Shown here piece by piece: positions 45,489 through 54,078 of a stretch of 64,000 bases of DNA (within the stretch, counting starts at the first letter, position 1; each line of letters begins with the position of its first letter). Where the stretch lies: assembly GCF_019656055.1 (NCBI RefSeq), contig NZ_BPKY01000003.1:62001-126000 (forward strand), written 5' to 3'. Both the position numbers and the translations under genes were made by a program. The notes under the pieces were generated by a model. The model ran no database searches, was not told the origin of the DNA, and was given only the letters and a program-made list of their open reading frames with translations. This DNA comes from Leuconostoc miyukkimchii (GTDB taxonomy: Bacteria > Bacillota > Bacilli > Lactobacillales > Lactobacillaceae).

Positions 45489-46478
45489 TTATTGCGTAAT
45501 AGCTTGTGCCGCTGTAATGATTGCGACCTTATAAACATCTTCTTCGTTAGCGCCACGTGATAAATCAGACACCGGCTGAGCCAAACCTTGCAAGATAGGA
45601 CCAATTGCTTCGTAACCACCCAAACGTTGTGCAATCTTATAGCCAATATTACCTGCTTCTAAACTTGGGAAAATAAAAGTATTAGCCTGACCAGCAACTT
45701 GAGAACCAGGTGCCTTTGCAGCCGCTACTGTTTCAACAAAAGCTGCATCAAATTGTAGTTCCCCATCAATTTGATCTGCTAATTCTGGTGCAAGTTTCTT
45801 AGCCAACTTTGTTGCTTCAATAACTTTATCAACCAATGGCGATTTTGCCGAACCCTTCGTTGAAAAAGACAGCATAGCAACTTTCGGTTCTATATCGAAT
45901 ACTTTAGCTGTTTGAGCTGACTGAACAGCAATTTCAGCCATTGTTGGTGCATCAATATCAATATTAATTGCAGCATCTGAGAAAACGTAACGTTCATCAC
46001 CCTTTTGCATGATAAATGCGCCAGAAATACGTGATGAACCAGGCGCTGTTTTAATGATTTGTAATGCTGGTCTTACTGTATCACCGGTTGGATGTGTCGC
46101 ACCTGAAACCATCCCATCGGCTTTGCCTGTATATACCAACATTGTGCCAAAATAATTAACATCTTGCAACCACTTCTCAGCTATTTCAGAGTCAGTTTTA
46201 CCTTTACGGCGTTCAACTAGCTTAGCATTTAATTCAGCCAAATCGGCGGCATTATATTTTAATGGATTAATAATTTTTACTTCTGATAGGTCAAAACCTT
46301 TACTACTGGCTGTCGCTGCTATCAATTTTTCATCACCTAATAAAATTGGTTTAATTAACCCCTCAGATGCTAATCTTACAGCTGCACCTTGAATACGTGC
46401 GTCCTCACCTTCAGGAAAAACAATAATTTTATTTTTACCATTAATTTTATGTTTTAATTGTTCAAATAGTTCAACCAC
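45489..46478 (-). CDS. pta: Phosphate acetyltransferase
   Basis: Interconverts acetyl-CoA and acetyl phosphate; in heterofermenters part of the ethanol/acetate branch. The 329-residue single-domain form has IIVFPEGEDARI, the signature GMVSGATHPTGDTVRPALQI near 125, and the C-terminal FPSLEAGNIGYKIAQRLGG. The start is GTG at 46478, seven bases after GGAGG. Promoter CAGACA-17-TACAAT lies upstream. Confidence 0.97.
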   Translation of the reverse strand: MVELFEQLKHKINGKNKIIVFPEGEDARIQGAAVRLASEGLIKPILLGDEKLIAATASSKGFDLSEVKIINPLKYNAADLAELNAKLVERRKGKTDSEIAEKWLQDVNYFGTMLVYTGKADGMVSGATHPTGDTVRPALQIIKTAPGSSRISGAFIMQKGDERYVFSDAAINIDIDAPTMAEIAVQSAQTAKVFDIEPKVAMLSFSTKGSAKSPLVDKVIEATKLAKKLAPELADQIDGELQFDAAFVETVAAAKAPGSQVAGQANTFIFPSLEAGNIGYKIAQRLGGYEAIGPILQGLAQPVSDLSRGANEEDVYKVAIITAAQAITQ

Positions 46479-46585
46479 AATGCTTCCTCCGACATATCCA
46501 AAAACGCCATTTAATTTACAAATTTATTGTAACAAACTAAATGACATTTGTCTGCTGTTTTAGTATAATTTGTGAATTTTTTCAC

Positions 46586-47245
46586 TCAATTTAGCCAATC
46601 AATTTCTGTTCGATTGTTTTCTTTTAAGAATGCATTAGCTTTTGAAAAAGGTTGACTACCAAAAAAGCCACGATATGCAGATAGTGGACTTGGGTGGGCG
46701 GCTGTCAAAACTAAATGTTTGGATTCGTCAATGAATCGTCGTTTTGATTGTGCGTATTTCCCCCACAGAATAAAAACAGTTGGATCACCATCACTGGAGA
46801 CAGTTTGGATAATGGCATCAGTTAGTGGTTCCCAAACTAATCCTGCATGGGCATTTGCTTGACCTTTTGGTACAGTTAAAACAGCATTTAATAATAACAC
46901 ACCTTGTGCGGACCAAGATTTCAGATCATGCGATTGTCTTAGACCAATATCAGTAGACAATTCTTTAAGGATGTTTCGTAACGATGGCGGTGCAACAATG
47001 TTGTCTGGTACCGAAAAACTTAATCCTTGTGCTTGATAAATCTCATGATAAGGATCTTGACCCATAATAACAACCTTAGTATTTTGTAAAGTTGTAGCCT
47101 CTAAGGCAGCAAACACTTTATCCCGTGGGGGAAAGATAGTCTTTTCTTGATAAACTGTATTTAAAAAATAATCAATGTTTTGAATTTGTTCTGGTGTCAG
47201 CCTATTTTTTAAATAAGGCGCCCAAGAAGTGTGTGATAATGGCAT
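46586..47245 (-). CDS. ung: Uracil-DNA glycosylase
   Basis: Removes uracil from DNA. Family 1 motifs are clear: catalytic GQDPYHEIYQAQGLSFSVP near 62, LLLNAVLTV near 119 and HPSPLSAYRGFFG near 186. At 219 aa it is full length. Only a weak GAAAG precedes the ATG. Divergent from the LURP-one gene. Confidence 0.97.
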   Translation of the reverse strand: MPLSHTSWAPYLKNRLTPEQIQNIDYFLNTVYQEKTIFPPRDKVFAALEATTLQNTKVVIMGQDPYHEIYQAQGLSFSVPDNIVAPPSLRNILKELSTDIGLRQSHDLKSWSAQGVLLLNAVLTVPKGQANAHAGLVWEPLTDAIIQTVSSDGDPTVFILWGKYAQSKRRFIDESKHLVLTAAHPSPLSAYRGFFGSQPFSKANAFLKENNRTEIDWLN

Positions 47246-47288
47246 AATTAGTTAGCTTTCGTGTTAAAATTATAGTAATGAGGCATTC

Positions 47289-47843
47289 ATGACAAAATAT
47301 TATATGCGACAACGACACAGTATTGATGATGGCGTGAACATCGTATTCGATGAAAATTTTCAGGCAAGTTATTTAGTGTCTGGTAGAACAGGCAAAAAAC
47401 ATGATGAGTTAAATGTTCAAGACATGTCTGGTAATGTACTCGTTCGTATCGAACAAACCTCTTTTGGTATATTACCACGTTTTTTGATAAAATACCGCGA
47501 ACATACTGTGGGCTCAATTAGTCTCTCGCTTGGTCATCTCGGTGATATTGTCTATATTCGCCATCTTAATTGGTTAATTTCCGGTAACTTTATAGTTGGC
47601 CGTTACCTTATTACCCACAATACCAAAAAACTACTCAGTGTCAAGCCTGAAATACGATCAGATGGTATTTATAACCAACTTAAAATAACGTTCAACTCAC
47701 AGGCACCGGTCCATATAGGCATTGCAGCATTGCTTGATATCTGGGGTACAAAATCAAACCCGATGTTAAATTTCAAATGGCTTCCTGGCCAAAATGAGAG
47801 TTACAAATTAAGCTACTCTCAAAAACAAACTTGTAATCGATAA
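47289..47843 (+). CDS. LURP-one-related/YxjI-like protein
   Basis: A 184-residue protein of the tubby-like LURP-one fold: MRQRHSIDDGVNIVFDEN, QASYLVSGR, and the repeated beta strands with the ISGNFIVGRYLI stretch are typical. In bacteria the function is unknown; a phospholipid-scramblase-like fold is shared. GAGG precedes the ATG, and TATAGT overlaps the region just upstream. Confidence 0.85.
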   Translation: MTKYYMRQRHSIDDGVNIVFDENFQASYLVSGRTGKKHDELNVQDMSGNVLVRIEQTSFGILPRFLIKYREHTVGSISLSLGHLGDIVYIRHLNWLISGNFIVGRYLITHNTKKLLSVKPEIRSDGIYNQLKITFNSQAPVHIGIAALLDIWGTKSNPMLNFKWLPGQNESYKLSYSQKQTCNR

Positions 47844-47882
47844 CCAAATATTAATATGAATGGTTATTTTAATTACACTTTA

Positions 47883-47930
47883 AAAAAAATACCTCAGTCT
47901 GATAATATTAGTCAAACTGAGGTATTTTTT
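47883..47930. terminator. Bidirectional terminator between LURP-one gene and livF
   Basis: AAAAAATACCTCAGT and ACTGAGGTATTTTTT form the stem. Confidence 0.9.
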
Positions 47931-47945
47931 CACATTAAATCATCG

Positions 47946-48662
47946 CTAACCACCAAGATATGATGCCCTAACTTCATCTGAAGATAATAGCTCTGCCCCA
48001 GTTCCTGTAGCAATAATTTGCCCACTTTCGATAACATAACCTCTATCAGCGATTTTTAAAGCTTGATTTGCATTTTGCTCAATTACAAGAACCGTCACAC
48101 CTGTATCTCGAATCTGTTGAATAATAGCAAATATCTTCTTGATATACAGTGGCGCCAAACCCATTGAGGGTTCATCCAACAAAATAATTTTTGGATTGGC
48201 CATTAAAGCCCTACCAATAGCTAACATTTGTTGTTCTCCACCAGAAAGTGTTGCTGCATCTTGATGACGTCGTGTTTTTAAAATTGGAAATTGCTCATAA
48301 ACATTGTTATAAGCTACTTTATGTTGATTTTTATTTGCTACTGTAAATGCTCCGAGTTGTAGGTTTTCTTGTACAGTCATCCCCGGAAAGACACGTCGCC
48401 CTTCCGGCACATGCACAATGCCACTACTTACTCGTTTTTCAGATGACATATGATTAATACTTTGTTTTTCAAAACTCATGTTACCTGTTACTGGTTTTTC
48501 CAAGCCTGATATTGTACGCAAAATCGTACTTTTTCCTGCACCGTTGGCCCCAATCAATGTCACAATCTCGCCAGGATTAACCGAAAAACTAACATTTTGT
48601 ACAGCTTTGATAGCACCATAGTTAACACTTAAGTTTTCAACTCGTAGTACAGCCTCAACCAT
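47946..48662 (-). CDS. livF: BCAA ABC transporter ATPase LivF
   Basis: A 238-residue ATPase: Walker A GANGAGKST, signature LSGGEQQM, Walker B ILLDEPSMGLAP and H-loop VIEQNANQAL, all in the LivF form. The ATG at 48662 overlaps the livG stop as TGATG, with GGAGG seven bases upstream. Last gene of the EIIC_2-livJHMGF operon. Confidence 0.96.
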   Translation of the reverse strand: MVEAVLRVENLSVNYGAIKAVQNVSFSVNPGEIVTLIGANGAGKSTILRTISGLEKPVTGNMSFEKQSINHMSSEKRVSSGIVHVPEGRRVFPGMTVQENLQLGAFTVANKNQHKVAYNNVYEQFPILKTRRHQDAATLSGGEQQMLAIGRALMANPKIILLDEPSMGLAPLYIKKIFAIIQQIRDTGVTVLVIEQNANQALKIADRGYVIESGQIIATGTGAELLSSDEVRASYLGG

Positions 48663-49444
48663 CAACCTTCCTCCCCTAGATACGCCTTAATCACTGCCTT
48701 ATTTTGTTGAATGTCAGATGGTGTACCAGTTGCTAACACTTTTCCATATTCTAAAACATATAATCTTTCACTCACTGCCATCACTAAATTCATGTCATGC
48801 TCTATCAAAATAATTGTAATTTTAAATGTTTTCTGAATTTGTTTGATTAAGTCAGTCAATACTTGTGTCTCTTGTGGATTCATACCTGCGGCAGGTTCAT
48901 CTAAAAATAATATTTTAGGCTGAGTTGCCAACGCCCTCACAATTTCCAAGCGACGCTGTTGCCCATAAGGCAAATTGCTGGCTAATTCATCTGCTACCGC
49001 AATCATATCAAAAATTTGCAATAATGACAGTGCACGCGCACGCTTTTTAGCCGTCTCCTTATAAAATCCTGGTGTGCGAAATAGGGCTTGTGCTGTGCGC
49101 GCCTTAGACTGTGTCGTCATTGCAATCAAAACATTTTCAAGCACTGTACGACTCTCAAACAAACGAATATTTTGAAACGTGCGTGCAATACCGAGCTGCG
49201 CTCGACGATGCGGTGGCACATGATTAACATTTTTTAAATGTGTGCCATCGTAAATTGACACTTCGCCATCTGTTGGTTGATATACACCAGTCAGTAAGTT
49301 AAACAATGTTGTTTTTCCCGCGCCATTAGGTCCAATTAATCCAATTAATTCATTTTCGCGCGCTTCAATATTGACTTGATCAACAGCTGTAACACCACCA
49401 AATTTTATGCTAAGGTTATTGGTTTTTAGAATTGTTGTTGCCAT
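48662..49444 (-). CDS. livG: BCAA ABC transporter ATPase LivG
   Basis: A 260-residue ATPase from the ATG at 49444 (MATTILKTNNLSIKFGGV), preceded by AGGAGG. Walker A GPNGAGKTT, the LivG-type TFQNIRLF Q-loop, NLPYGQQRRLEI in the signature position, Walker B FLDEPAAGMNP and EHDMNLVM. It overlaps livM by 29 bases. Confidence 0.96.
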   Translation of the reverse strand: MATTILKTNNLSIKFGGVTAVDQVNIEARENELIGLIGPNGAGKTTLFNLLTGVYQPTDGEVSIYDGTHLKNVNHVPPHRRAQLGIARTFQNIRLFESRTVLENVLIAMTTQSKARTAQALFRTPGFYKETAKKRARALSLLQIFDMIAVADELASNLPYGQQRRLEIVRALATQPKILFLDEPAAGMNPQETQVLTDLIKQIQKTFKITIILIEHDMNLVMAVSERLYVLEYGKVLATGTPSDIQQNKAVIKAYLGEEG

Positions 49445-50390
49445 GATCGCCTCCTGAATCAAATAATATTTTTTTCAAAGAAAATTCAGATGTTCCCAGC
49501 AAACCTTTAGGTCTAAAAATCATCACGATAATTAACACCAATGCATAAATCACCATTCTTAACGAACCAAAATTTTGTAAAATAACATCTAAAATGCCTA
49601 ACACAATTGCTGTCACAACAGTGCCACTAATTGAACCAATACCACCCAACACAACAATAATTAAAATAGTAATACTCTGCATGAACGTGTAATCTTGTGG
49701 CGATACTGATTGGATAAAACTTGCTCTTAGACCACCTGCAATTGCTGCTAACATTGCTCCCAATACAAACGCAATCACTTTATATTTAGTCGTGTTAATT
49801 CCCAAGGATTCAGCCGCAATTTCGTTATCACGCACTGCAATAATCGCCTGACCAGTCGTACTTCGTACAAAATTAACAACAAACACAATTGCTACAACAC
49901 TTAAGCCAAAAACAACTTGCCAATTCACAAAATTTGGAATGCCAAAAATACCCGCTGCGCCTCGTGTGCTTTTCATATTAATAATGATAATTCGAATAAT
50001 TTCAGCAACTCCTAATGTTGCAATTGCAAGATAGTCTCCACTCAACCTCAATGTTGGCAAACCAACAGCTAATGCAATCACACCACTAACCATAATGCCA
50101 ACAATCAAACTGATAATGAACCCATAAATACTTGGTATGGCGGAAGAAACCAGAGCTGTTGCGTAAGCACCAATCGCCATAAAACCAGCATGTCCTAGCG
50201 AAAATTGACCCGACATACCAATCACCAAATTTAATCCTACTGCGGCAATCAAATTAATTCCAATTAAAACAATGGTTGTCATGCCATATTGACCGATCAC
50301 ATCAAAGATAGTTGTGACATAGATGAAAACGAAAATCATCAAGACAAGCGTTGCCCAACTTAGTGTATATTTTATATGCGCTTTGTCCAT
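49416..50390 (-). CDS. livM: BCAA ABC transporter permease LivM
   Basis: A 324-residue permease with about nine spans and the LivM signature GLNLVIGMSGQFSLGHAGFM near 52 and AVRDNEIAAESLGIN near 193. AAAGG precedes the ATG. Works with LivH in the membrane and LivG/LivF in the cytoplasm. Confidence 0.96.
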   Translation of the reverse strand: MDKAHIKYTLSWATLVLMIFVFIYVTTIFDVIGQYGMTTIVLIGINLIAAVGLNLVIGMSGQFSLGHAGFMAIGAYATALVSSAIPSIYGFIISLIVGIMVSGVIALAVGLPTLRLSGDYLAIATLGVAEIIRIIIINMKSTRGAAGIFGIPNFVNWQVVFGLSVVAIVFVVNFVRSTTGQAIIAVRDNEIAAESLGINTTKYKVIAFVLGAMLAAIAGGLRASFIQSVSPQDYTFMQSITILIIVVLGGIGSISGTVVTAIVLGILDVILQNFGSLRMVIYALVLIIVMIFRPKGLLGTSEFSLKKILFDSGGDHGNNNSKNQ

Positions 50391-50394
50391 GAAT

Positions 50395-51273
50395 TTATAC
50401 CTTTTCTCGCTTGTTTTTACCCAAAATTCCTGTTGGTTTGAACAGTAGTATCACAATTAAAATGCCATAAACCACAGCATCCTTATAGTCAGAAAGGCCG
50501 ACCGCTTGTGTCAATGTTTCCAAAATACCTATCAACCAACCACCTAGTGCAGCACCTGGAATAATCCCAATACCACCCAAAACAGCTGCAACAAAGGCTT
50601 TAATTCCTGGTGTCATTCCCATAAGCGGATCAATATTATTGTAATATAAACCAATCAAAACGCCACCAGCAGCAGCCAATGCGGATCCAATAGCAAATGT
50701 AAATGAAATCGTGCGATTAACATTAATACCCATTAATACGGCAGCTTCTTGATCTGCAGACACAGCTCGCATTGCACGTCCCATTTTTGTTCTTTTAACG
50801 ATGATGGTTAATACAATCATCAGAGTAACTGCTGTTGAAATAATAATTAATTGAATATTGGAAATTTGAATACCACCAAAATGATATTGAATCGTCTTGA
50901 TAGCCTGCGGAAATGCTCTCTTATCAGATCCATATAGATAACTCATACCATTTTCTAGCAAAAAGGACACACCTAAAGCTGATATCAATACCGCAATACG
51001 AGGTGATTGTCGCAATGGTCGATAGGCAATAAATTCAATTAACATACCAAGTAATGCACTCACAAACATTGACAGAACCAATGCGATGAAAAAGTTGAAA
51101 TGCATGACTTTAATAAAGAAATATCCAAAGTAAGCACCTAACATATAAACATCGCCATGAGCAAAATTAATTAACTTAATAATGCCATAAACCATCGTGT
51201 ATCCCAGCGCAAGCAACGCGTACACACTACCTAAGATAAGACCGTTAATTAATTGTTGTATGATACTTGACAC
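50395..51273 (-). CDS. livH: BCAA ABC transporter permease LivH
   Basis: A 292-residue permease, LivH type: NGLILGSVYALLALGYTMVY at the N-terminus, FAHGDVYMLGAY, and RAVSADQEAAVLMGIN near 170. The start is GTG at 51273 with AAAGGA upstream. It is four bases from livM. Confidence 0.96.
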   Translation of the reverse strand: MSSIIQQLINGLILGSVYALLALGYTMVYGIIKLINFAHGDVYMLGAYFGYFFIKVMHFNFFIALVLSMFVSALLGMLIEFIAYRPLRQSPRIAVLISALGVSFLLENGMSYLYGSDKRAFPQAIKTIQYHFGGIQISNIQLIIISTAVTLMIVLTIIVKRTKMGRAMRAVSADQEAAVLMGINVNRTISFTFAIGSALAAAGGVLIGLYYNNIDPLMGMTPGIKAFVAAVLGGIGIIPGAALGGWLIGILETLTQAVGLSDYKDAVVYGILIVILLFKPTGILGKNKREKV

Positions 51274-51285
51274 GATATTTATCCT

Positions 51286-52458
51286 TTACTTGACAACCGT
51301 TGCGGTTGTGTCCTTACCGTTTGTTACACCAACCATAACAATTGATTTTTTAGGGTTATGAAACGCATCCATCGTCATTTTTCCAGTCACGCCATCAAAA
51401 TTTTTGATTTTTGCCAAACCTGCTGTTATTTTTGCTTTATCTGCAGACTTTTCATTCTCAATAGCTTGCTTAATCATGTACACTGCATCATATGCCAAAG
51501 CTGTAAACTGCGATGGCTCTTGCTTGTAACTTTTTTTGTATGCCGTCACAAATGGTTCAGCTGCGTCTGTTGCTGGTGCCTTTGTTGAAAAATGCGCTGC
51601 ATAATAAACATCACTTGTATTCTTATTACCAGCAATCTCAGCTAACTTTGGATCTCCCAAACCATCAGGACCAATAACTGGTACATTGATGCCCATATCG
51701 CGTGCTTGCTTCAAAATCGCACCAGCTTCATTATAATAACCATTAATTACAATAGCATCAAACTTTTGGTTTTTAATTTTTGTTAACATTGCTTGGAAAT
51801 CTTTGTCACCAGCTTGATATGAATCCGTCTCAACAACGTGACCTTTATAAGCTTTCTTGAAGGCATTTGTAATACCTGTACCATAATCTGATGAGTTATC
51901 TTGGAAAATCACAACATCCTTAGCTTTAACATTGTCTGTGGCAAATTGTGCCATTTTCGTACCCAAATATGAATTTTTAAATTGTGCACGGAAAACATAT
52001 GGTTGCACCTTACCATTTTTTTGGACCGTGATATCATCTGCTCCAGCAGTTGGTGACATCATTGGTGTTTGACCTTTTGTTGCTGCTGGTACTGCTGCTT
52101 GTGTTGCTGCTGTTGTAACCGGACCAACAATCGCGTTGACTTTTGTATTACTAATCAAACTTGTCGTTACTGATGCTGCTTCTGTGTTATCCGACTTACT
52201 ATCTTTGTTAACAATTTTAACTTGGTATGACTTACCATTAATCTTAATGCCACCAGCCTTGTTAATTCGCTTAACTGCAAAGTTAGCGCCTTTTTGCTCA
52301 GCTTGGCCATACGCCGAAGCATTTCCCGATGTGTCAAAAACACCACCTATTGTAATGACATCACTGGTTTTATCTGCCGATTTTTTTGATACACCAAAAC
52401 CAATAACTGCCCCAATCACAACAACAAAGGCAACAACAATTGCAATAATCTTTTTCAT
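51286..52458 (-). CDS. livJ: BCAA-binding protein LivJ, no lipobox
   Basis: A 390-residue receptor-type binding protein (Peripla_BP_6): ITIGGVFDTSGNASAYGQ, GPVTTAATQAAVPAA, SPTAGADD, DNSSDYGTGI. Start at 52458 (MKKIIAIVVAF) with GGAGAAAG before it; the longer frame overlaps the EIIC_2 gene without a ribosome-binding site. The N-terminus is a hydrophobic segment (4-24) but the mature region has no cysteine, so it is not a lipoprotein and is either membrane-anchored or released. Confidence 0.95.
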   Translation of the reverse strand: MKKIIAIVVAFVVVIGAVIGFGVSKKSADKTSDVITIGGVFDTSGNASAYGQAEQKGANFAVKRINKAGGIKINGKSYQVKIVNKDSKSDNTEAASVTTSLISNTKVNAIVGPVTTAATQAAVPAATKGQTPMMSPTAGADDITVQKNGKVQPYVFRAQFKNSYLGTKMAQFATDNVKAKDVVIFQDNSSDYGTGITNAFKKAYKGHVVETDSYQAGDKDFQAMLTKIKNQKFDAIVINGYYNEAGAILKQARDMGINVPVIGPDGLGDPKLAEIAGNKNTSDVYYAAHFSTKAPATDAAEPFVTAYKKSYKQEPSQFTALAYDAVYMIKQAIENEKSADKAKITAGLAKIKNFDGVTGKMTMDAFHNPKKSIVMVGVTNGKDTTATVVK

Positions 52459-52487
52459 ATACTTTCTCCAAAAAATTCCTAAATGTT

Positions 52488-53630
52488 TTAAATCATTTCC
52501 AAATGTAATTGATTTGGCTTTGCCCAACCCATTTTACGCATGATACGGTAACCAACAAACGAAACAATCACTGGCACTGCCACACCAACGACCATATAGG
52601 CAGTGAAAGCTACTGGATTTGAACCAGCCAACGCCAATGGCACAATGAATGAATTAAAACCAATACCAGCCATAGCAAATGGTGCCGTCACATGAAACAC
52701 AATTGTTGCAATTGGTGCCGCAATGGCTGCACCAATCATCGGTGGAATAATTAATGCTGGGTTCTCTGTTAAATTAGGAAACTGAATTTTTGGTGTCACA
52801 ATACCTTGAGCGATTGTTGCCCCAATTTTATTTTCATGGAATGACATAGCTGGGAAACCAACAAACACAGCTGTTGTTCCGATCAAAATTGCACCTGCTG
52901 CTTCAGGTGATGTAACACCTGTTGCACCAATTGCTACAGCCAATGCTGCTGCTGAAGCCGGTGTCATTGTCAAAGCACCAAATACCATTGCCACGATGGC
53001 TGTTCCAATAATTGGATTAATAGCCACACTAGAAGAAATAAATTGTCCCACTGCAACTAACGCTGGTGTTGTTACCATGGCTAAATAATAGCCGCTCACT
53101 GTTCCAACAATCGTTGTTGCTGCTGGTACAATAACCATATCCAATGGCGTTTTGCCACTCAACCATTTACCAAACAAAACCGCAATAATTGCAGCCATAA
53201 CAGCTGATATTGGTTGTCCAGTTGTGATAATTGTTGAGCCTGCTGCTTGTGTACCAGCATAACCAGTTGCTGTCACACCTTGTACAGCTGTGTTGCTGAA
53301 GAAAACAGCATTGGCGCCCACAGTTGAAGCAGCCATTGCACTAAACATGACCATTGTATTAGTCTTCATTTGTGAAGCAACCGCTGCGCCAAAAGCTGCT
53401 GGCAACATGATTTTTGTAATTGCACCCATTTGTACCATTGGCGCCCAATTGATAAAACCGGCAATAGTTTGCAACAACAAGCCCATGCCTAATGTAACCA
53501 AGATCGCATTTGAAACTGCTGCTGATGTATTATAAACCAAGTCACGCACTGATTCTTTGGTTTCAACTACTTTTTCTTGAATTTTTTCTGTGTTAATTTG
53601 ACGCTCATTTTTAATTGCATTCTGTGCCAT
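52488..53630 (-). CDS. EIIC_2-type polytopic membrane protein in the liv operon
   Basis: A 380-residue protein with about ten membrane spans resembling the PTS_EIIC_2 family, which lacks the EIIA/EIIB partners of true PTS permeases. MTPASAAALAVAIGATGVTS and GFPAMSFHENKIGATIAQGI are distinctive, and the N-terminus is charged (about 35 residues). It is the first gene after the Leu-rich leader and lies 29 bases before livJ with no terminator, so it belongs to the BCAA regulon. A sugar role is therefore doubtful. AGGGAG precedes the ATG. Confidence 0.82.
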   Translation of the reverse strand: MAQNAIKNERQINTEKIQEKVVETKESVRDLVYNTSAAVSNAILVTLGMGLLLQTIAGFINWAPMVQMGAITKIMLPAAFGAAVASQMKTNTMVMFSAMAASTVGANAVFFSNTAVQGVTATGYAGTQAAGSTIITTGQPISAVMAAIIAVLFGKWLSGKTPLDMVIVPAATTIVGTVSGYYLAMVTTPALVAVGQFISSSVAINPIIGTAIVAMVFGALTMTPASAAALAVAIGATGVTSPEAAGAILIGTTAVFVGFPAMSFHENKIGATIAQGIVTPKIQFPNLTENPALIIPPMIGAAIAAPIATIVFHVTAPFAMAGIGFNSFIVPLALAGSNPVAFTAYMVVGVAVPVIVSFVGYRIMRKMGWAKPNQLHLEMI

Positions 53631-53679
53631 AATACTAATCTCCCTTTAAATTACACTTCCGTTGAGCAGTGCAATCATT

Positions 53680-53723
53680 GAAGACAAAGAAAACGTCCCA
53701 ACGATTGCTCGTTAGGACGTTTT
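53680..53723 (-). terminator. Attenuator terminator of the liv operon
   Basis: AAAACGTCCTAACG and CGTTGGGACGTTTT form a 14-pair stem (one G-U) with an AGCAAT loop, followed by CTTTGTCTTC. It lies between the leader peptide and the first structural gene. Confidence 0.88.
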
Positions 53724-53801
53724 CACGTATTTTTCCTAACCAGCCACTAACCTTGTTAAAAGTCTAGTAGCTGATCTTGCTCAAATAACAACCAACTAGA
53801 C
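53724..53801 (-). promoter_or_regulatory. Antiterminator region of the liv leader
   Basis: Segments on the minus strand in order: AGTCTAGT (just after the leader stop), AGCTACTAGACT, TTAGTGGCT, GCTGGTTAGGA, then the terminator 5' arm TCCTAACGAGC. Pairings AGTCTAGT with ACTAGACT, AGCTACTAG with TTAGTGGCT, and GCTGGTTAGGA with TCCTAACGAGC (one mismatch) are mutually competing, and the last excludes the terminator. Confidence 0.7.
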
Positions 53802-53864
53802 TCAGATGAGAAGGAGGTTGAGGAGAAGTGCGTTATTAATTTGCTTGTTGAATGTCTTAGTCAT
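53802..53864 (-). CDS. Leu-rich leader peptide, 20 aa
   Basis: MTKTFNKQINNALLLNLLLI, with GGGAG seven bases before the ATG. The last nine codons before the stop include CTT CTC CTC AAC CTC CTT CTC ATC: six Leu and one Ile, mostly CTC, which should be a rare codon in this AT-rich genome. The stop is followed at once by pairing segments and a terminator. This is the layout of a ribosome-mediated transcription attenuator sensing leucine. Confidence 0.85.
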   Translation of the reverse strand: MTKTFNKQINNALLLNLLLI

Positions 53865-53913
53865 ATTCTGTCTCCCTTTTGAGCAATTACTTGCTTGTTT
53901 CTTGATGAGTATT

Positions 53914-53942
53914 ACTATACACGAATGATTTTATCATGTCAA
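53914..53942 (-). promoter_or_regulatory. Promoter of the EIIC_2-liv operon
   Basis: TTGACA and TATAGT separated by exactly 17 bases, about 40 bases before the leader-peptide start. Confidence 0.85.
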
Positions 53943-54078
53943 TACTTTTATTTTAATTAATCATAATCTCATAAACGCTAAAAATATGCTATTTATGAGG
54001 TTTATCCATACATATTAACGCCGCTATTATTGGTCAAGCAATCAAATTATGAAATATCTATTTTTAAGCGGTACTTGC

